Below the pieces are notes generated by a model. It saw only the letters and a list, made by a program, of their open reading frames with translations, had not been told where the DNA came from and ran no database searches. A stretch of DNA of 64,000 bases from the NCBI GenBank assembly GCA_015501585.1, contig JADNRY010000060.1:213417-277416 (forward strand), in the 5' to 3' direction. A program made the position numbers and the translations under genes. Source of the DNA: Rhodocollybia butyracea. Lineage: Eukaryota > Basidiomycota > Agaricomycetes > Agaricales > Omphalotaceae. Below are positions 55,158 to 64,000 of this stretch, in pieces. Each line of letters begins with the position of its first letter. Position 1 is the stretch's first letter.

Positions 55158-56309
55158 GAAATTGAAAATGAACATGAAAATTGAGTATAAGGATGTGGAT
55201 GAGGATGGATTGTGAATCTGTGATTGTAGGATAGTTCAGGCTCCAAGGATTTCTCTGATACATAGCTATACTTATTGTTCTAGCTGCAGAGTGCAATTTT
55301 GCCCAATAGGAATTCTTAATTTATGATGCTCTAGAATGTGTTTGGATGGAAAAGTTTTCATGTTACAGCTACAGGTGATAGGTATCTCCAGAAAGATGGC
55401 ATGACTGCAGCTGGGGGAATCCCCCTCCCAATCCCCCATATGACTCACACACAGCTTGTTTCATAAATTACATAGAGCCTGCCTGTGCCAAAATCCATTA
55501 TGGAATGTTAAATACAGTGCGTTGCATTGGAAACTGCAGGTCGTGATTCTGATGGGCTTGTTTATGTGTGTTTATTTGGACCTGGCGGCAGCATGTCCAT
55601 TCCTGCACATTCTACAGATGTCTTTGACTATCTATGTATGTTGAAACAATGCAAAGACCTCTTATGCCACTGCTTTTCAGACTCATGAGAGTTTAACCCT
55701 GATGCCACCACTGCTACCCAGGTATGCTGAGGCCTAAATTAGCCTTAAACACTGAACCTCCCTCTTGTCGTTTGGTTTTTCCACTGGACCCATAGCAACT
55801 CCATTTTCAAAGGTGGTAACTGTTCAGCAAACCCTGATATGCTGCGCACACCCATCAAGGTATATAAATGGATTGCGGAAATAGCAAATCCCCACTTCTC
55901 ATGGCTTACAATGGTTGGGCAGAAAGACTTCCAGCCTGTTCCCACAACCTGGCCTCCTACACAACCTTCTTTGGTTTGGCTTGCAAGCCCAGCATGGATT
56001 GGTAAGTCATTGTCCAGCTGCGTACAAATCCACATCTACTAACATGTATTGCAGATGGTGCCATAGTCCCACCTGTCATGTACTTGTTGCTGCAGCAGAT
56101 AAACAATGTGTGAGAATATTGGAAACATCTCATACTGGCTGTAGCTCCAACTCTGCCCTTGTGTGATCCAAGTCCCCCACCCCCATTCCTGTGCCCCCTG
56201 TGCTGCTACCACCCATCCCTGTGCCTCCACTGCCTCCACCTCCTGGTACCAAAACTACTTCAGGCAGTGTGCAATCTCATTTGATACATTATCGCCAAGA
56301 GGTTCTGCC
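55158..56309. other. Gene-free region downstream of STT3
   Basis: STT3 3' UTR then non-coding sequence with low-complexity CCACCC/TGCC stretches near 56165-56250. No recognisable gene or element boundary, although it may contain the outer part of repeat R. Confidence 0.4.
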
Positions 56310-56999
56310 ATTACAGACATTCAACATGAAGGCGGATTCCAAGGGTAGGGAGACTTTCTGAAGGCCTCTGCAAACAACAGATACCATCCAATGCACAATT
56401 CATCACTTTTCAGTGCACATGAATTCATTGCAAGTCTGAGACGTGTTATTGCGGTATTGCGCGGTTGTGCACTTTCTGTCATAGGTGCTCTAATAGATCA
56501 TGTTCTTAACATGACGCAAAAACAACCTAAGCAATATCTATCCTCAATCTCTTGCTATTCCATTTTCAAGTTCCAGCACTGCAAAGTTGGACTTTGCATT
56601 TTGAGTAGGCCTGAGGCAGTCCCCTCTAAGTGGTTGACGGCTTAAGCGAGAAACCTCGTTACAGGGGCCTGGAAACCGGCTTCGGACTGTGGCACAGACT
56701 TTTTTCGATCCATATAAGTCTTAACCCCAATATGGGCAAAGCAGATGGGAAAATATAATTGTATTGAAAACTGTTCCGCCAATTCCGTCGACTTTTAGTT
56801 TTCTTCCGTCTTTTCTGCGCTTTCAATGCGTCGCACGAGCTACGGTGCGTTTTCTATGGCCGAATCTTCAATATACCCACTGACGCTTTCTCAATTCCTG
56901 GATGAAGTTTGAGACAACAATTATACTATGTTATTGGTCCGATACAACCAACTCGATGAACCCACCAGGCTCCGCATTCCGTTTAACTTTATACTCTTG

Positions 57000-57621
57000 C
57001 TCTCACCGCCTGGCTCAGAACCAACATCTGACCAAATTCTTGCACTGAGGCTATGCCTCTCATGGTGCCGAAATTCCGAAGCAGTTCCAGCTACAAGCGG
57101 CTTTAGCTTCAAAGAGAGGAAATTCCTTGGTAGTTGCAGGAACGGGTTTCAGGAAGACGCACATAATGGTGCTGCTGATGCTGCTTGAGAAGTCGGACTC
57201 AACCCGAGTATTCATTACGATGTCTCCTCTGAAGAGGCTACAAGCTATGCAGGTGTGTATCCAACACTGGATAAGTTCTCATATAATACTGATGTGTTGT
57301 ACATCTACAGGTAACCTCTTTTCTTGCAAAGTATGGCATAAATACCGTCGCTGTAAATCAGGATACGCCACGAAATAAAGAGTATTGGAAGGTACATATG
57401 AACCGCTCAAGTATCGACCCTTCACTAACTTTTCAGCACAGAAAAACATTCATAATGGTGCCATTAATTCCTCGCAAATCGGGACCACTCAGCATCTCAT
57501 TGTAACCGCCGAGCAACTCTTCAAATCACCAGAAGGTCACTTTACTCAATTAGCTCTCCTCCTTCGCAACCATACATTCCGTTGCCGACTCCTTCACATC
57601 AATATCGATGAAGTACACTGA
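57000..57621 (+). pseudogene. RecQ-like DEAD/H helicase fragment inside the TIR element
   Basis: Walker A-like VVAGTGFRKTHIMVLLMLLE (near 57130) with R where GK is expected to be G-K-T context, VFITMSPLKRLQAMQ, then after a GT-AG intron (57252-57310) VTSFLAKYGINTVAVNQDTP with RNKEYW. This is followed, after another possible intron, by QHLIVTAEQLF and NIDEVH (motif II-like). Order and spacing match the N-terminal half of RecQ-type helicases. The C-terminal half, including motifs IV-VI, is absent. The start is frameshifted. Probably a captured or inherited cargo fragment. Confidence 0.65.
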
Positions 57622-57629
57622 CACTGATG

Positions 57630-58160
57630 TTTTGATGCGTGATATAGAAGGTGAGTTGGAAAAATGAATGAAAGAATAAAACTGAGGTGTCTGTGGAATG
57701 ATTTCGGGAGAGCTTGATGGCTCTGACCAAGATGACGAGAGAGCTGGAGTTGCCGGAGTGGCTGGAAGCTGGTGGAATGAGCGAGTGTTGGTGCTGGTAA
57801 AATATGAAGATGAATCTGGAGTATCGAAGCTAGAGAATAGACTGCTTGCTAGTGGCAACTGGGTATCGATTACATTCTCTAGAAAAGGCTCTGCAAGTCC
57901 TAGTCCCACAATCGGAGTCAAACTCAGCAACTGTAGAAAAGATGAGCGGCCTGCAGGTGATTAGCTTTCAGTTGCAAAGCTTTGAATAGGATAATCTGGG
58001 ACTTTGAACGCCGCAGGTTTCTGTTTTTGTCTTCTTGTTTTTGGTACTAAAACTGGGTCTGTACCAAAGGTCATTGGCTGGGAGATTGACTGTTGTAATG
58101 CACTGGAATCTGGTGCTACTGGAGCTGTATTCGAGACGAACTGGAATAAAGGCTGGGAAT
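57630..58160 (-). pseudogene. Unknown coding-like fragment in the TIR element
   Basis: On the minus strand an ATG near 58160 opens MNSQPLFQFVSNTAPVAPDS, then a basic patch TRRQKQKPAAFKVPDYPIQS and a stop at 57963-57961. The frame after the stop continues protein-like (LTPIVGLGLAEPFLENVIDT). Ser/Pro/Thr-rich, no known domain. Confidence 0.35.
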
Positions 58161-58998
58161 TCATTTTGTTGTGTTGTAAGAATTGATTGATATTGTTATA
58201 AATGTGTCGTTTGTGTAATGACACGTCGAAAGTGTCGAAAGCGCAGAAAAGACGGAAGAAAACTAAAAGTCAACGGAATTGGCAGAACAGTTTTCAATAC
58301 AATTATATTTTCCCATCCGCTTTGCCCATATTGGGGTTAAGACTTATATGGATTGAAAAAAGTCTGTGCCACGGTCCGAAGCCGGTTTCCAGGCCCCTCT
58401 AACAAGGTTTCTCGCTTAAGCCATCAACCACTTAGAGGGGACTGCCTCAGGCCTACATTTTGAGTTTTTCAGCACATGACCACCTCTGGTCAGCTGCCAC
58501 TTTGGACTGATGATCAGCCAGTGTCCCTGTCAAGTTTCTAGTTCCTACAGGTGCCGGAGTTCCAAGCAGAGGCCTGTGAGAACATGATTAGAAATCTGAC
58601 AAGGTCCTGTGCTTCAAGTTCTTTCCTTCCTTCCACCACCATCAACTTCACTTTTGGTGACTGGTAAGGACATCTGTCCACTTTATACAGCTCTGATAGC
58701 TTAAACATTGCCTCACAGCACCTCCTTTTGACTGCACAGACTCTAGCTTTTGCTCACAGAGTCTCAGATCAAAGAAATTGGTGTGCTTTTTTACTGATCT
58801 AACTGATCTTTCACTGAACAGTAACAGATCTATACACATCTACAGCCTCTGAAGTTGACCTAGTTGTTAGATCTTGGATATCAGGGCTCTCAGTGCGCTT
58901 AGATTGATGTTTTTTGCCTGTGTACTATGTACTGACTGATATCTGACTTAGATCTTGCTTGATCAAGTCGGTTTTTCATCACCCTCCCTCCTCTCCCT

Positions 58999-59337
58999 CT
59001 TTTGCATTAACATCTTCCAATGTGGCAACCTTAAAGTGATTGTTCCAGTTTGGGTTGATGATATCACTCTTGCTTGTAAAGACTCTGGTGCTATAGATCA
59101 ATTTGTCTGTGATCTACAGAAAGAACCTAAACTCTGTGACTTGGGCAGTACCAACTTCTTACTTGGCTTGGGAATCAGATGTGACCGCCAAAATCGAAAA
59201 CTCTATTTTAATGCCCAGCAGTACATCCTTTGTAAACTTGACAAATTTGGCATGCAGGACTCTAAACCTGTTCACACTCCCATGAATCCCAATGTAACAC
59301 TCTCTAAAGATGACTGCCCACAAACACCAGAGGAGAA
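58999..59337 (+). pseudogene. Copia D reverse transcriptase remnant (5' part)
   Basis: Frame reads LKVIVPVWVDDITLACKDSG (active-site VDD), LGSTNFLLGLGIRCDRQNRK, QQYILCKLDKFGMQDSKPVH and MNPNVTLSKDDCPQTPEE. The N-terminal half of the element is missing at the junction with repeat R. It is interrupted at 59337 by the TRIM-like element. Confidence 0.85.
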
Positions 59338-60399
59338 TGTTGGTATGAGTCTCACTGTATTGATTAGATAGTTACATCAGATCACATGTATCTTGACAGG
59401 TGCTTAATTAATTGTTGTTTTGTCTCTTGCCATGTTGTTGTTGCTCACTCTTGTTCTTTTGTGGAGCCATCTGGGGTTGTAAAGTTCAACAGGTTATGGG
59501 CAAGTGTTAGCCACTGCCTTGCTGCTTAACTGCCACCACCTAGGTCTATTCCTATTGTCTGCTGTCACAATCAGCCACCTAAACCCTTCCTCCCATCACC
59601 ATCCACTGTCTCTTCTGTTCATTGGTGCCCTATCAGCTGCTATTGTACCATTTTCTTACATTGCTTCCAGCACTCCAGTTTGTTCAGACTGTATTGCCTA
59701 GCAGCTTTGTGCCAACCCTCCCAGGATCTTCCATCCAATCCTTTCATCACTTCCAACTCAGCTTTTGGGGATCTTTTGAGTTGTTGAATGTGGAACTTGC
59801 ATTCAGGCATACTATGTTGTGATGTTGTTGGCAGGAAACCTTCCACTTGTGTTGATGAATCATCCAATCTGGCTTGTACCACCACAAACTGACTTCTTCC
59901 ATAAATTCTTTTTCTTAGATCTCAACTCACTCAATGATGTGCTCACTGCTGAGTTGTCATGTTTCTAGATTGTATCTCTTCCTTTGGGTATCGGAGTCAA
60001 GGGGGAACTGATTCTCATTTGTGACTCCAATTCAGTTGTCTATTGTGGTTGGGCTGTATTTGAGGTTTGAGGACCCATTTTGCACAACTAACACTTCACA
60101 TCTTGGAACTGCTACTGCCTTTTTCATGAGAGGAGATCATGAACATTGTGCTGTTCTTGTTGGCTTTTATTTATCTTCATGCTTATGCATATGTCATTCT
60201 ATCTGTTATGTTTTTGTCATTTTTGGAGGTGAGCTTCAGGGGGTGTGTTGGTATGAGTCTCACTGTATTGATTAGATAGTTACATCAGATCCCATGTATC
60301 TTGACAGGTGCTTAATTAATTGTTGTTTTGTTTCTTGCCACGTCATTGTTGCTTGCTCTTGTTCTTTTGTGGAGCCGTCTGGGGTTGTAAAGTTTAACA
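59338..60399 (+). mobile_element. TRIM-like non-autonomous LTR element
   Basis: 1062 bp: 154-bp LTRs (59338-59491 and 60246-60399, about 95% identical), primer site GGTTATGGGC right after the 5' LTR, a purine run (cagggggtg) before the 3' LTR, and TSD GAGAA (59333-59337 and 60400-60404). The 754-bp interior has no gag or pol coding. Removing it restores the Copia D frame PEEKEEMINIPYM. Confidence 0.92.
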
Positions 60400-60404
60400 G
60401 AGAA

Positions 60405-60560
60405 AGAAGAGATGATCAACATCCCCTACATGTCAGCAGTTGGCTCCCTATTGTTCTTGGCTATGATCCTTCAAGTTGACACTGCTTATGTGTGTGGTGT
60501 CTTGACCTGTTTCAGCTCTAATCCTGGGCATGCTCACTGGATTGCTGTAAGCTGTATGTC
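60405..60560 (+). pseudogene. Copia D remnant (3' part)
   Basis: Continues the RT/RNase H frame as MINIPYMSAVGSLLFLAMIL, QVDTAYVCGVLTCFSSNPGH and AHWIAV. It then fades; no RNase H core or LTR was found. Confidence 0.8.
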
Positions 60561-60925
60561 CATAAAAGGAAATTAATGAAAAGAGGTGAGTCTAAAGATT
60601 GCTTGATATAACATGCAGATTGACATGGATAAGGGTGATCCTCTTAATCCCCTGATACCCTGATATGTTCTCTACCCTTTCTGGGTCTCTGATATATTTA
60701 GATGTCCCATGGGAGATCAGTTCTTATTGATCTTTCAAATTTCCCATCAAAAACCCCCATTTTTTCGAAATTAGAGGATAAGTATCAGAGTATCCAGGGC
60801 AGGGGGGACCACAGGCTTCTATGGCATTGTACCCTGGTAGGGTAGGTACACTTTTATCACTCAGGAGTACCCTATACTGTCATGAGAGAGTGGGTAATAA
60901 TTGATCCATCAGGAAAAGGCTAATA
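60561..60925. other. Degraded repeat sequence
   Basis: No feature supported. Confidence 0.35.
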
Positions 60926-61175
60926 AACTCAAAGCAACCTGAGTCAACTTGAAGCCAACTTGAGTATATTTGCCAACTTGAGGCCAACTTAAGCATATTT
61001 GTCAACTTGAGGTTGACCTGGGCCCACTTGAGTAGATTTGCCAAATTGAGGCCAACTTGGGTCAACTTGAGTAGATTTGTCAACTTGAGATCAACCAGGG
61101 TCCACCTCAGTAGATTTGGCAACTTGAGATTAACTTGAGATTAGCTGAAGTCAATTTGAGGTTAGCCTGGTATAA
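60926..61175. repeat. Degenerate caacttgag tandem repeat
   Basis: The words gccaacttgag, gtcaacttgag and tagatttg recur about every 20-50 bp through this stretch, giving a chance minus-strand frame rich in Leu/Asn (LTNLLKLTQVGLNLANLLK). A decayed minisatellite. Confidence 0.65.
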
Positions 61176-61309
61176 GGCATGTACTCAGTGCAACTGTAGA
61201 GCAGTAATGCAATAAGGTGCTATTTAAGTTGAATTTGAATGAAGTTTAAGTTTAAAAAAGATCAATTGTTTTGACAAAGTATCTATACAAGTTCTATACA
61301 ATGAGGGGG

Positions 61310-61790
61310 AGTGTGGGATGGGACCAGGGCAGAAAAATGCAAACACAGGAAGGGAATAAAGGAGCATAGAGAGGTGCCCTAGAGACTGTGAATGTGCCCT
61401 ACATTGAACAAATTGAGTGAAAACTGAGGGAAATATGGCAAAAAACATTGAAATTATCTATGTGATTGACCAGGGGAGACTAACCAAGATGGAGAGCTGC
61501 TTGGACAATATTAAATCGGTGGGGAAAAGGTCCATAGAGGATCTAAATAAGCCCTACATCAAAGAAATTGAGTGAGAATTGCAGGAAATACAGCAAAAAC
61601 ATCAAAAATTACCTGGGTGAGACATGGACTGAGGGGTGCTGAACAAAATGGGGAACTGACTATATGAGATTAGAGCAGCATAGAGAAGGTCTTTAGGCAA
61701 TGTGAGTGAGCCCTAGTTCGAAGAAATTGAGTGAAAACTGCAGGAGATATAGTAAGAAGACCAAAAACTGCTTAAGTCTGATGGTCATGT
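61310..61790 (+). repeat. Three tandem units of about 165 bp
   Basis: Each contains catagag..gtc/gcc, ccctaca-type and aattgagtgaaaactg.agg words (near 61375, 61535, 61695). An inverted copy of the second unit is at about 62150-62250 (agcagcttgt, gatgtaaggcttatttaga). Preceded by gagggggagtgtggg, which resembles a purine tract next to an LTR start. Confidence 0.5.
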
Positions 61791-62254
61791 GTTGTTGAAC
61801 TTATGACCAATCATTCAACTTGTTCTTGCTCCTCCACCATCGTCTCTGGGATTCCCTGCTGTGTTGCCAACCAATCCATCCACCATTTGTCTTTCTTTGT
61901 TACCCATTTATTCTGTTTATTATATTTTTCTTCTCACTGTAACTGCCTTTCTTGAGAGGCCAAGCTTGGACATGGTTATGATAGCACAGTTACAGGCAGC
62001 TGCCACCTTTCTTGAGGTTCTTTGGAACTGGTCATGATAGAGCATTGCATTTTTACTTATTCTTCCTGTTCCTCTCTGCTGTTTTAATTTTATCTCAGCA
62101 ACTTCCCATCTCAGTCATCACTGTCTGTCCCACTTGGGTGAGTTTTAGTATTTTTGCCATATCTCCTTCATTTCTGACTTGATTTCTTTGATGTAAGGCT
62201 TATTTAGATGCCCTAGGGCCCTTTCCCCACTGTTTTAATATTATCTAAGCAGCT
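61791..62254. other. Repeat remnants
   Basis: Includes the inverted partner of the 61.5-kb unit. A short duplicated segment (cctttcttgaggt/gaggcca, 61948 and 62004) is also visible. No gene. Confidence 0.35.
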
Positions 62255-62536
62255 TGTTGAGTGTACATAGTGCTGTCACACATCTGCTCACCTAATCACC
62301 TTCCCTGACCATATTCTATCTCTAAAGTATATACTTTTATAGTAAAGTTTGATTACATTCTTCATATTCCTTCCAGGTTCACTATTTTGCCTAGTTTACT
62401 TAGTTTTAGAGTTATTTCTTCAGTTTGAGTGGTGACTGTTGAAAATATGTATGCGCGCACAATTGTGAACACCCATTTTCACGCCTCATGCATTTTAGTA
62501 CAAATAGAACCAAACAACTACCTATTCCTGTTAAAG
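62255..62536 (+). repeat. Truncated LTR of the Copia C family
   Basis: Starts TGTTGAGTGTACATAG and follows the LTR at 63180 closely through tgttgaaaatatgtatgcgc to cctattcct, where it stops abruptly at different sequence. Confidence 0.75.
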
Positions 62537-62553
62537 GTATAATTTATACAAAG

Positions 62554-62627
62554 TGTCCAGACTGGGATTGAACCCAGGACCTTCTGGTAAAATCCCAAGA
62601 TGCTCTAACCAACTGAGCTATCTGGCC
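62554..62627 (-). tRNA. tRNA-Lys(TTT)-like sequence, probably a pseudogene or SINE head
   Basis: On the minus strand: GGCCAGATAGCTCAGTTGG (box A intact), then an anticodon arm with TTT, then GGTTCAATCC (box B lacking one base) and TCTGGAC. The acceptor stem pairs 6 of 7, the anticodon stem has a bulge, and the T loop is one nucleotide short. It lies among LTR fragments, so a tRNA-derived repeat is as likely as a decayed gene. Confidence 0.5.
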
Positions 62628-62884
62628 ATGGTTACAACTACTTGGTATCTCATCAATGTAGTGACAGAGGTGCCCTAGTGTCCTCAACCATTATCAGGCA
62701 TTACATGGATATCTTTTGATCCAACCCCCTAGGTTAATTATATAGACAAGGGCCTTTACACATAACACATACATCTCACCATTGTAGGGTGTCAGGATTG
62801 ATTATTAATCCCAATACACTCCCGCAATCTGACACACTTATGTAACCTATTCTCCCACACCATAGTGCTTCGGGGCCCATAACC
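62628..62884. other. LTR-like sequence, minus orientation
   Basis: Read on the minus strand, gcgggag followed by tgtattgggattaataatc (62818 downwards) looks like a purine tract and LTR start of another family. The other end is not clear. 62872-62884 is the inverted primer site of the neighbouring LTR. Confidence 0.35.
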
Positions 62885-63179
62885 TGTTGAAGAGAACAGC
62901 ACTTGTTGAAGTTGAAACATACTGGAGTGCCCTTCAGCTAACTCAAGCAATGTGCCACCTGCCTTAGTACACCACTAGTAGATGCCTTAATATATTGCTA
63001 ATAGTGTTGGACTAATAGCCTTATAGTTGCTCAGTACTCCAATAGACACCAAACAATAAAAAGAATCAAAGATAAGTGAATATTGATTTGTACTCTTTCT
63101 AACTAAGTAAGGAATAGGTATTTGTTTGGTTCTACTTGTAGTGAAACGCATGAGGTGTGAAAATAGGTGTCCACAATTT
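62885..63179 (-). repeat. Inverted, 5'-truncated LTR of the Copia C family with primer site
   Basis: The reverse complement matches the 63.4-63.67 kb LTR from attgtggacacctattttcac to cttcaaca and is followed by ggttatgggcccc (inverse at 62872-62884). The LTR's 5' 200 bp are missing at the junction with 63180. Confidence 0.8.
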
Positions 63180-63675
63180 TGTTGAGTGTACATAGTGCTG
63201 TCACACATCTGCTTACCTAATCACCTTCCCACGACCATATTCCATCTCTAAAGTATATACTTTTATAGTAAAGTTTCATTACATTCTTCATATTCCTTCT
63301 AGTTCACTATTTTGCCTAGTTTACTTAGTTTTAGAGTTATTTCTTCAGTTTGAGTGGTGACTGTTGAAAATATGTATGCGCGCACAATTGTGGACACCTA
63401 TTTTCACGCCTCATGTGTTTCAGTACAAATAAAACCAAACAAATACCTATTCCTTACATAGTTAGAAAGAGTCCAAATCAATATTCACATATCTTTGATT
63501 CAGTTCATTGTTTGCTGTCTATTGGAGTACTGAGGAACTATAAGGCTATTAGTACAACACTATAGTCGTTATACTGAGCATAACAATGCTGTACTAAGAC
63601 GGGTATCACACTGCTTGGGTTAGCTGAAGGGCGCTCCAGTGTGTTTAACTTCAACAAGTGCAGTTTCCTCCAACA
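63180..63675 (+). repeat. 5' LTR of Copia C
   Basis: About 496 bp, TGTTGAGTG to CTCCAACA, directly followed by the primer site GGTTATGGGCCCC (63676-63688). The element runs off the window, so the 3' LTR and TSD cannot be checked. Confidence 0.8.
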
Positions 63676-63809
63676 GGTTATGGGCCCCGTGTTCTAACTG
63701 TGCATTTCATTGTTGTGTTCTTGTTACCTCTTTACTTGTGCGCTCCTCAATAGTTCTATACTATGTTGTCTTTCTACACTATCAATTGGCTCAGTTGGCT
63801 ATTATCACT

Positions 63810-64000
63810 ATGTCTTTCACTTCTACCACTTCCAACCCATCTTTCAAAGTTCTTACCAAGGACAACTACAATGATTGGGTTGGTAATATGAAGGCATCTC
63901 TGATGTCTCAAGGTCTATGGAGACTAGTATCTGGCAAATAGGCTAAGCCTCAGATCCAGCTTTGTTGGACAAGTGGGAAATTAAAGCTGAAAAGGCTGTT
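63810..64000 (+). pseudogene. Copia C gag, N-terminal part, cut by window end
   Basis: From ATG 63810: MSFTSTTSNPSFKVLTKDNY, NDWVGNMKASLMSQGLWRLV and then TAG at 63939; beyond it another frame continues DPALLDKWEIKAEKAV. This is the standard Copia gag opening, but a stop and a frameshift show that the copy is damaged. Confidence 0.8.

Larger units (their letters stand above)
56606..58455. mobile_element. 1.85-kb long-TIR DNA element, 9-bp TSD (MULE-like)
   Basis: Ends TAGGCCTGAGGCAGTCCCC in both orientations, TIRs about 240 bp. CATTTTGAG is duplicated at 56597-56605 and 58456-58464. The other copy of repeat R has the empty site (gaaatgcaaagtcc near 35367). No transposase; the interior carries helicase-like and unknown coding fragments. 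Confidence 0.9.
56310..58998 (-). repeat. Repeat R, inverted copy (interrupted)
   Basis: 56330-56605 and 58465-58998 are the reverse complement of about 34801-35636. It lacks the MITE present in the plus copy and carries the TIR element 56606-58455 instead. It ends where the Copia remnant begins, near 58998. Confidence 0.72.

Noticed and set aside
34980..58839. Related short frames in the two copies of repeat R (68 and 63 codons)
   Set aside because: The few differences are mostly amino-acid changing and no domain is visible; it is repeat DNA that happens to stay open.
60880..61122. 80-codon Leu/Asn-rich minus-strand frame
   Set aside because: Produced by the caacttgag tandem repeat.
1..64000. 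CRISPR arrays, bacterial operons, riboswitches, rRNA genes
   Set aside because: None seen; the DNA is eukaryotic with spliceosomal introns, and the tandem repeats lack regular spacer structure.

Overview
The window is nuclear DNA from a basidiomycete fungus, very probably an Agaricomycete. The evidence is short GT-AG introns (46-82 bp) that restore conserved proteins exactly when removed, fungal housekeeping genes (SKT5-type chitin synthase activator, PIP5K/MSS4, Pyp-type phosphatase, TRAPP, OST), and the transposon content: several Copia families primed by initiator Met-tRNA, an Agaricomycete-type LINE, and TIR elements carrying helicase fragments.

Layout. (1) 0.1-15.9 kb is gene-rich: an intron-containing tRNA-Gly(TCC); SKT5-like (+); a decayed LINE (-); a TMEM184/Ost-alpha-like membrane protein (-); a frame-broken membrane-protein gene (+); thymidylate synthase (-), divergent from MAGO (+); PEX19 (+). 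(2) 15.9-28.3 kb is one nested insertion in the coding exon of an unidentified minus-strand gene. Copia A (TSD GACAG) contains a giant foldback element (TSD of about 11 bp), which itself carries a 348-bp MITE (TSD TAGCAAGC) in one arm and a 3.3-kb TIR element (TSD GTCCAAAA) in the other. (3) 29.4-34.6 kb is Copia B, structurally intact with identical LTRs. (4) 34.8-40.6 kb holds dispersed repeats and MITEs and no convincing gene. (5) 40.7-55.2 kb is a second gene island: PIP5K (+), COG8 (-), a rhodanese plus tyrosine-phosphatase gene (-), TRS31 (+) and STT3 (+). (6) 55.2-64 kb is a repeat graveyard: an inverted copy of the 34.8-kb repeat, a 1.85-kb TIR element with RecQ-like helicase fragments, a Copia remnant split by a 1.06-kb TRIM-like element, tandem repeats, LTR pieces, a tRNA-like sequence and the start of another Copia.

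The host genes do not form a pathway cluster. They are ordinary housekeeping genes, several of them acting in secretion, the cell wall and membranes (SKT5, STT3, COG8, TRS31, PIP5K).

Most striking observations: in two diverged Copia families the R/U5 part of the LTR carries a segment interrupted by an intron-like GT...AG block, followed by a second copy of the same segment from which exactly that block is missing; MAGO requires a 6-nt microexon; and the nested insertions are unusually legible, with target duplications and, in two cases, paralogous empty sites inside the window. All exon structures and TSDs were derived by reading the sequence by hand; no alignment or database search was run.
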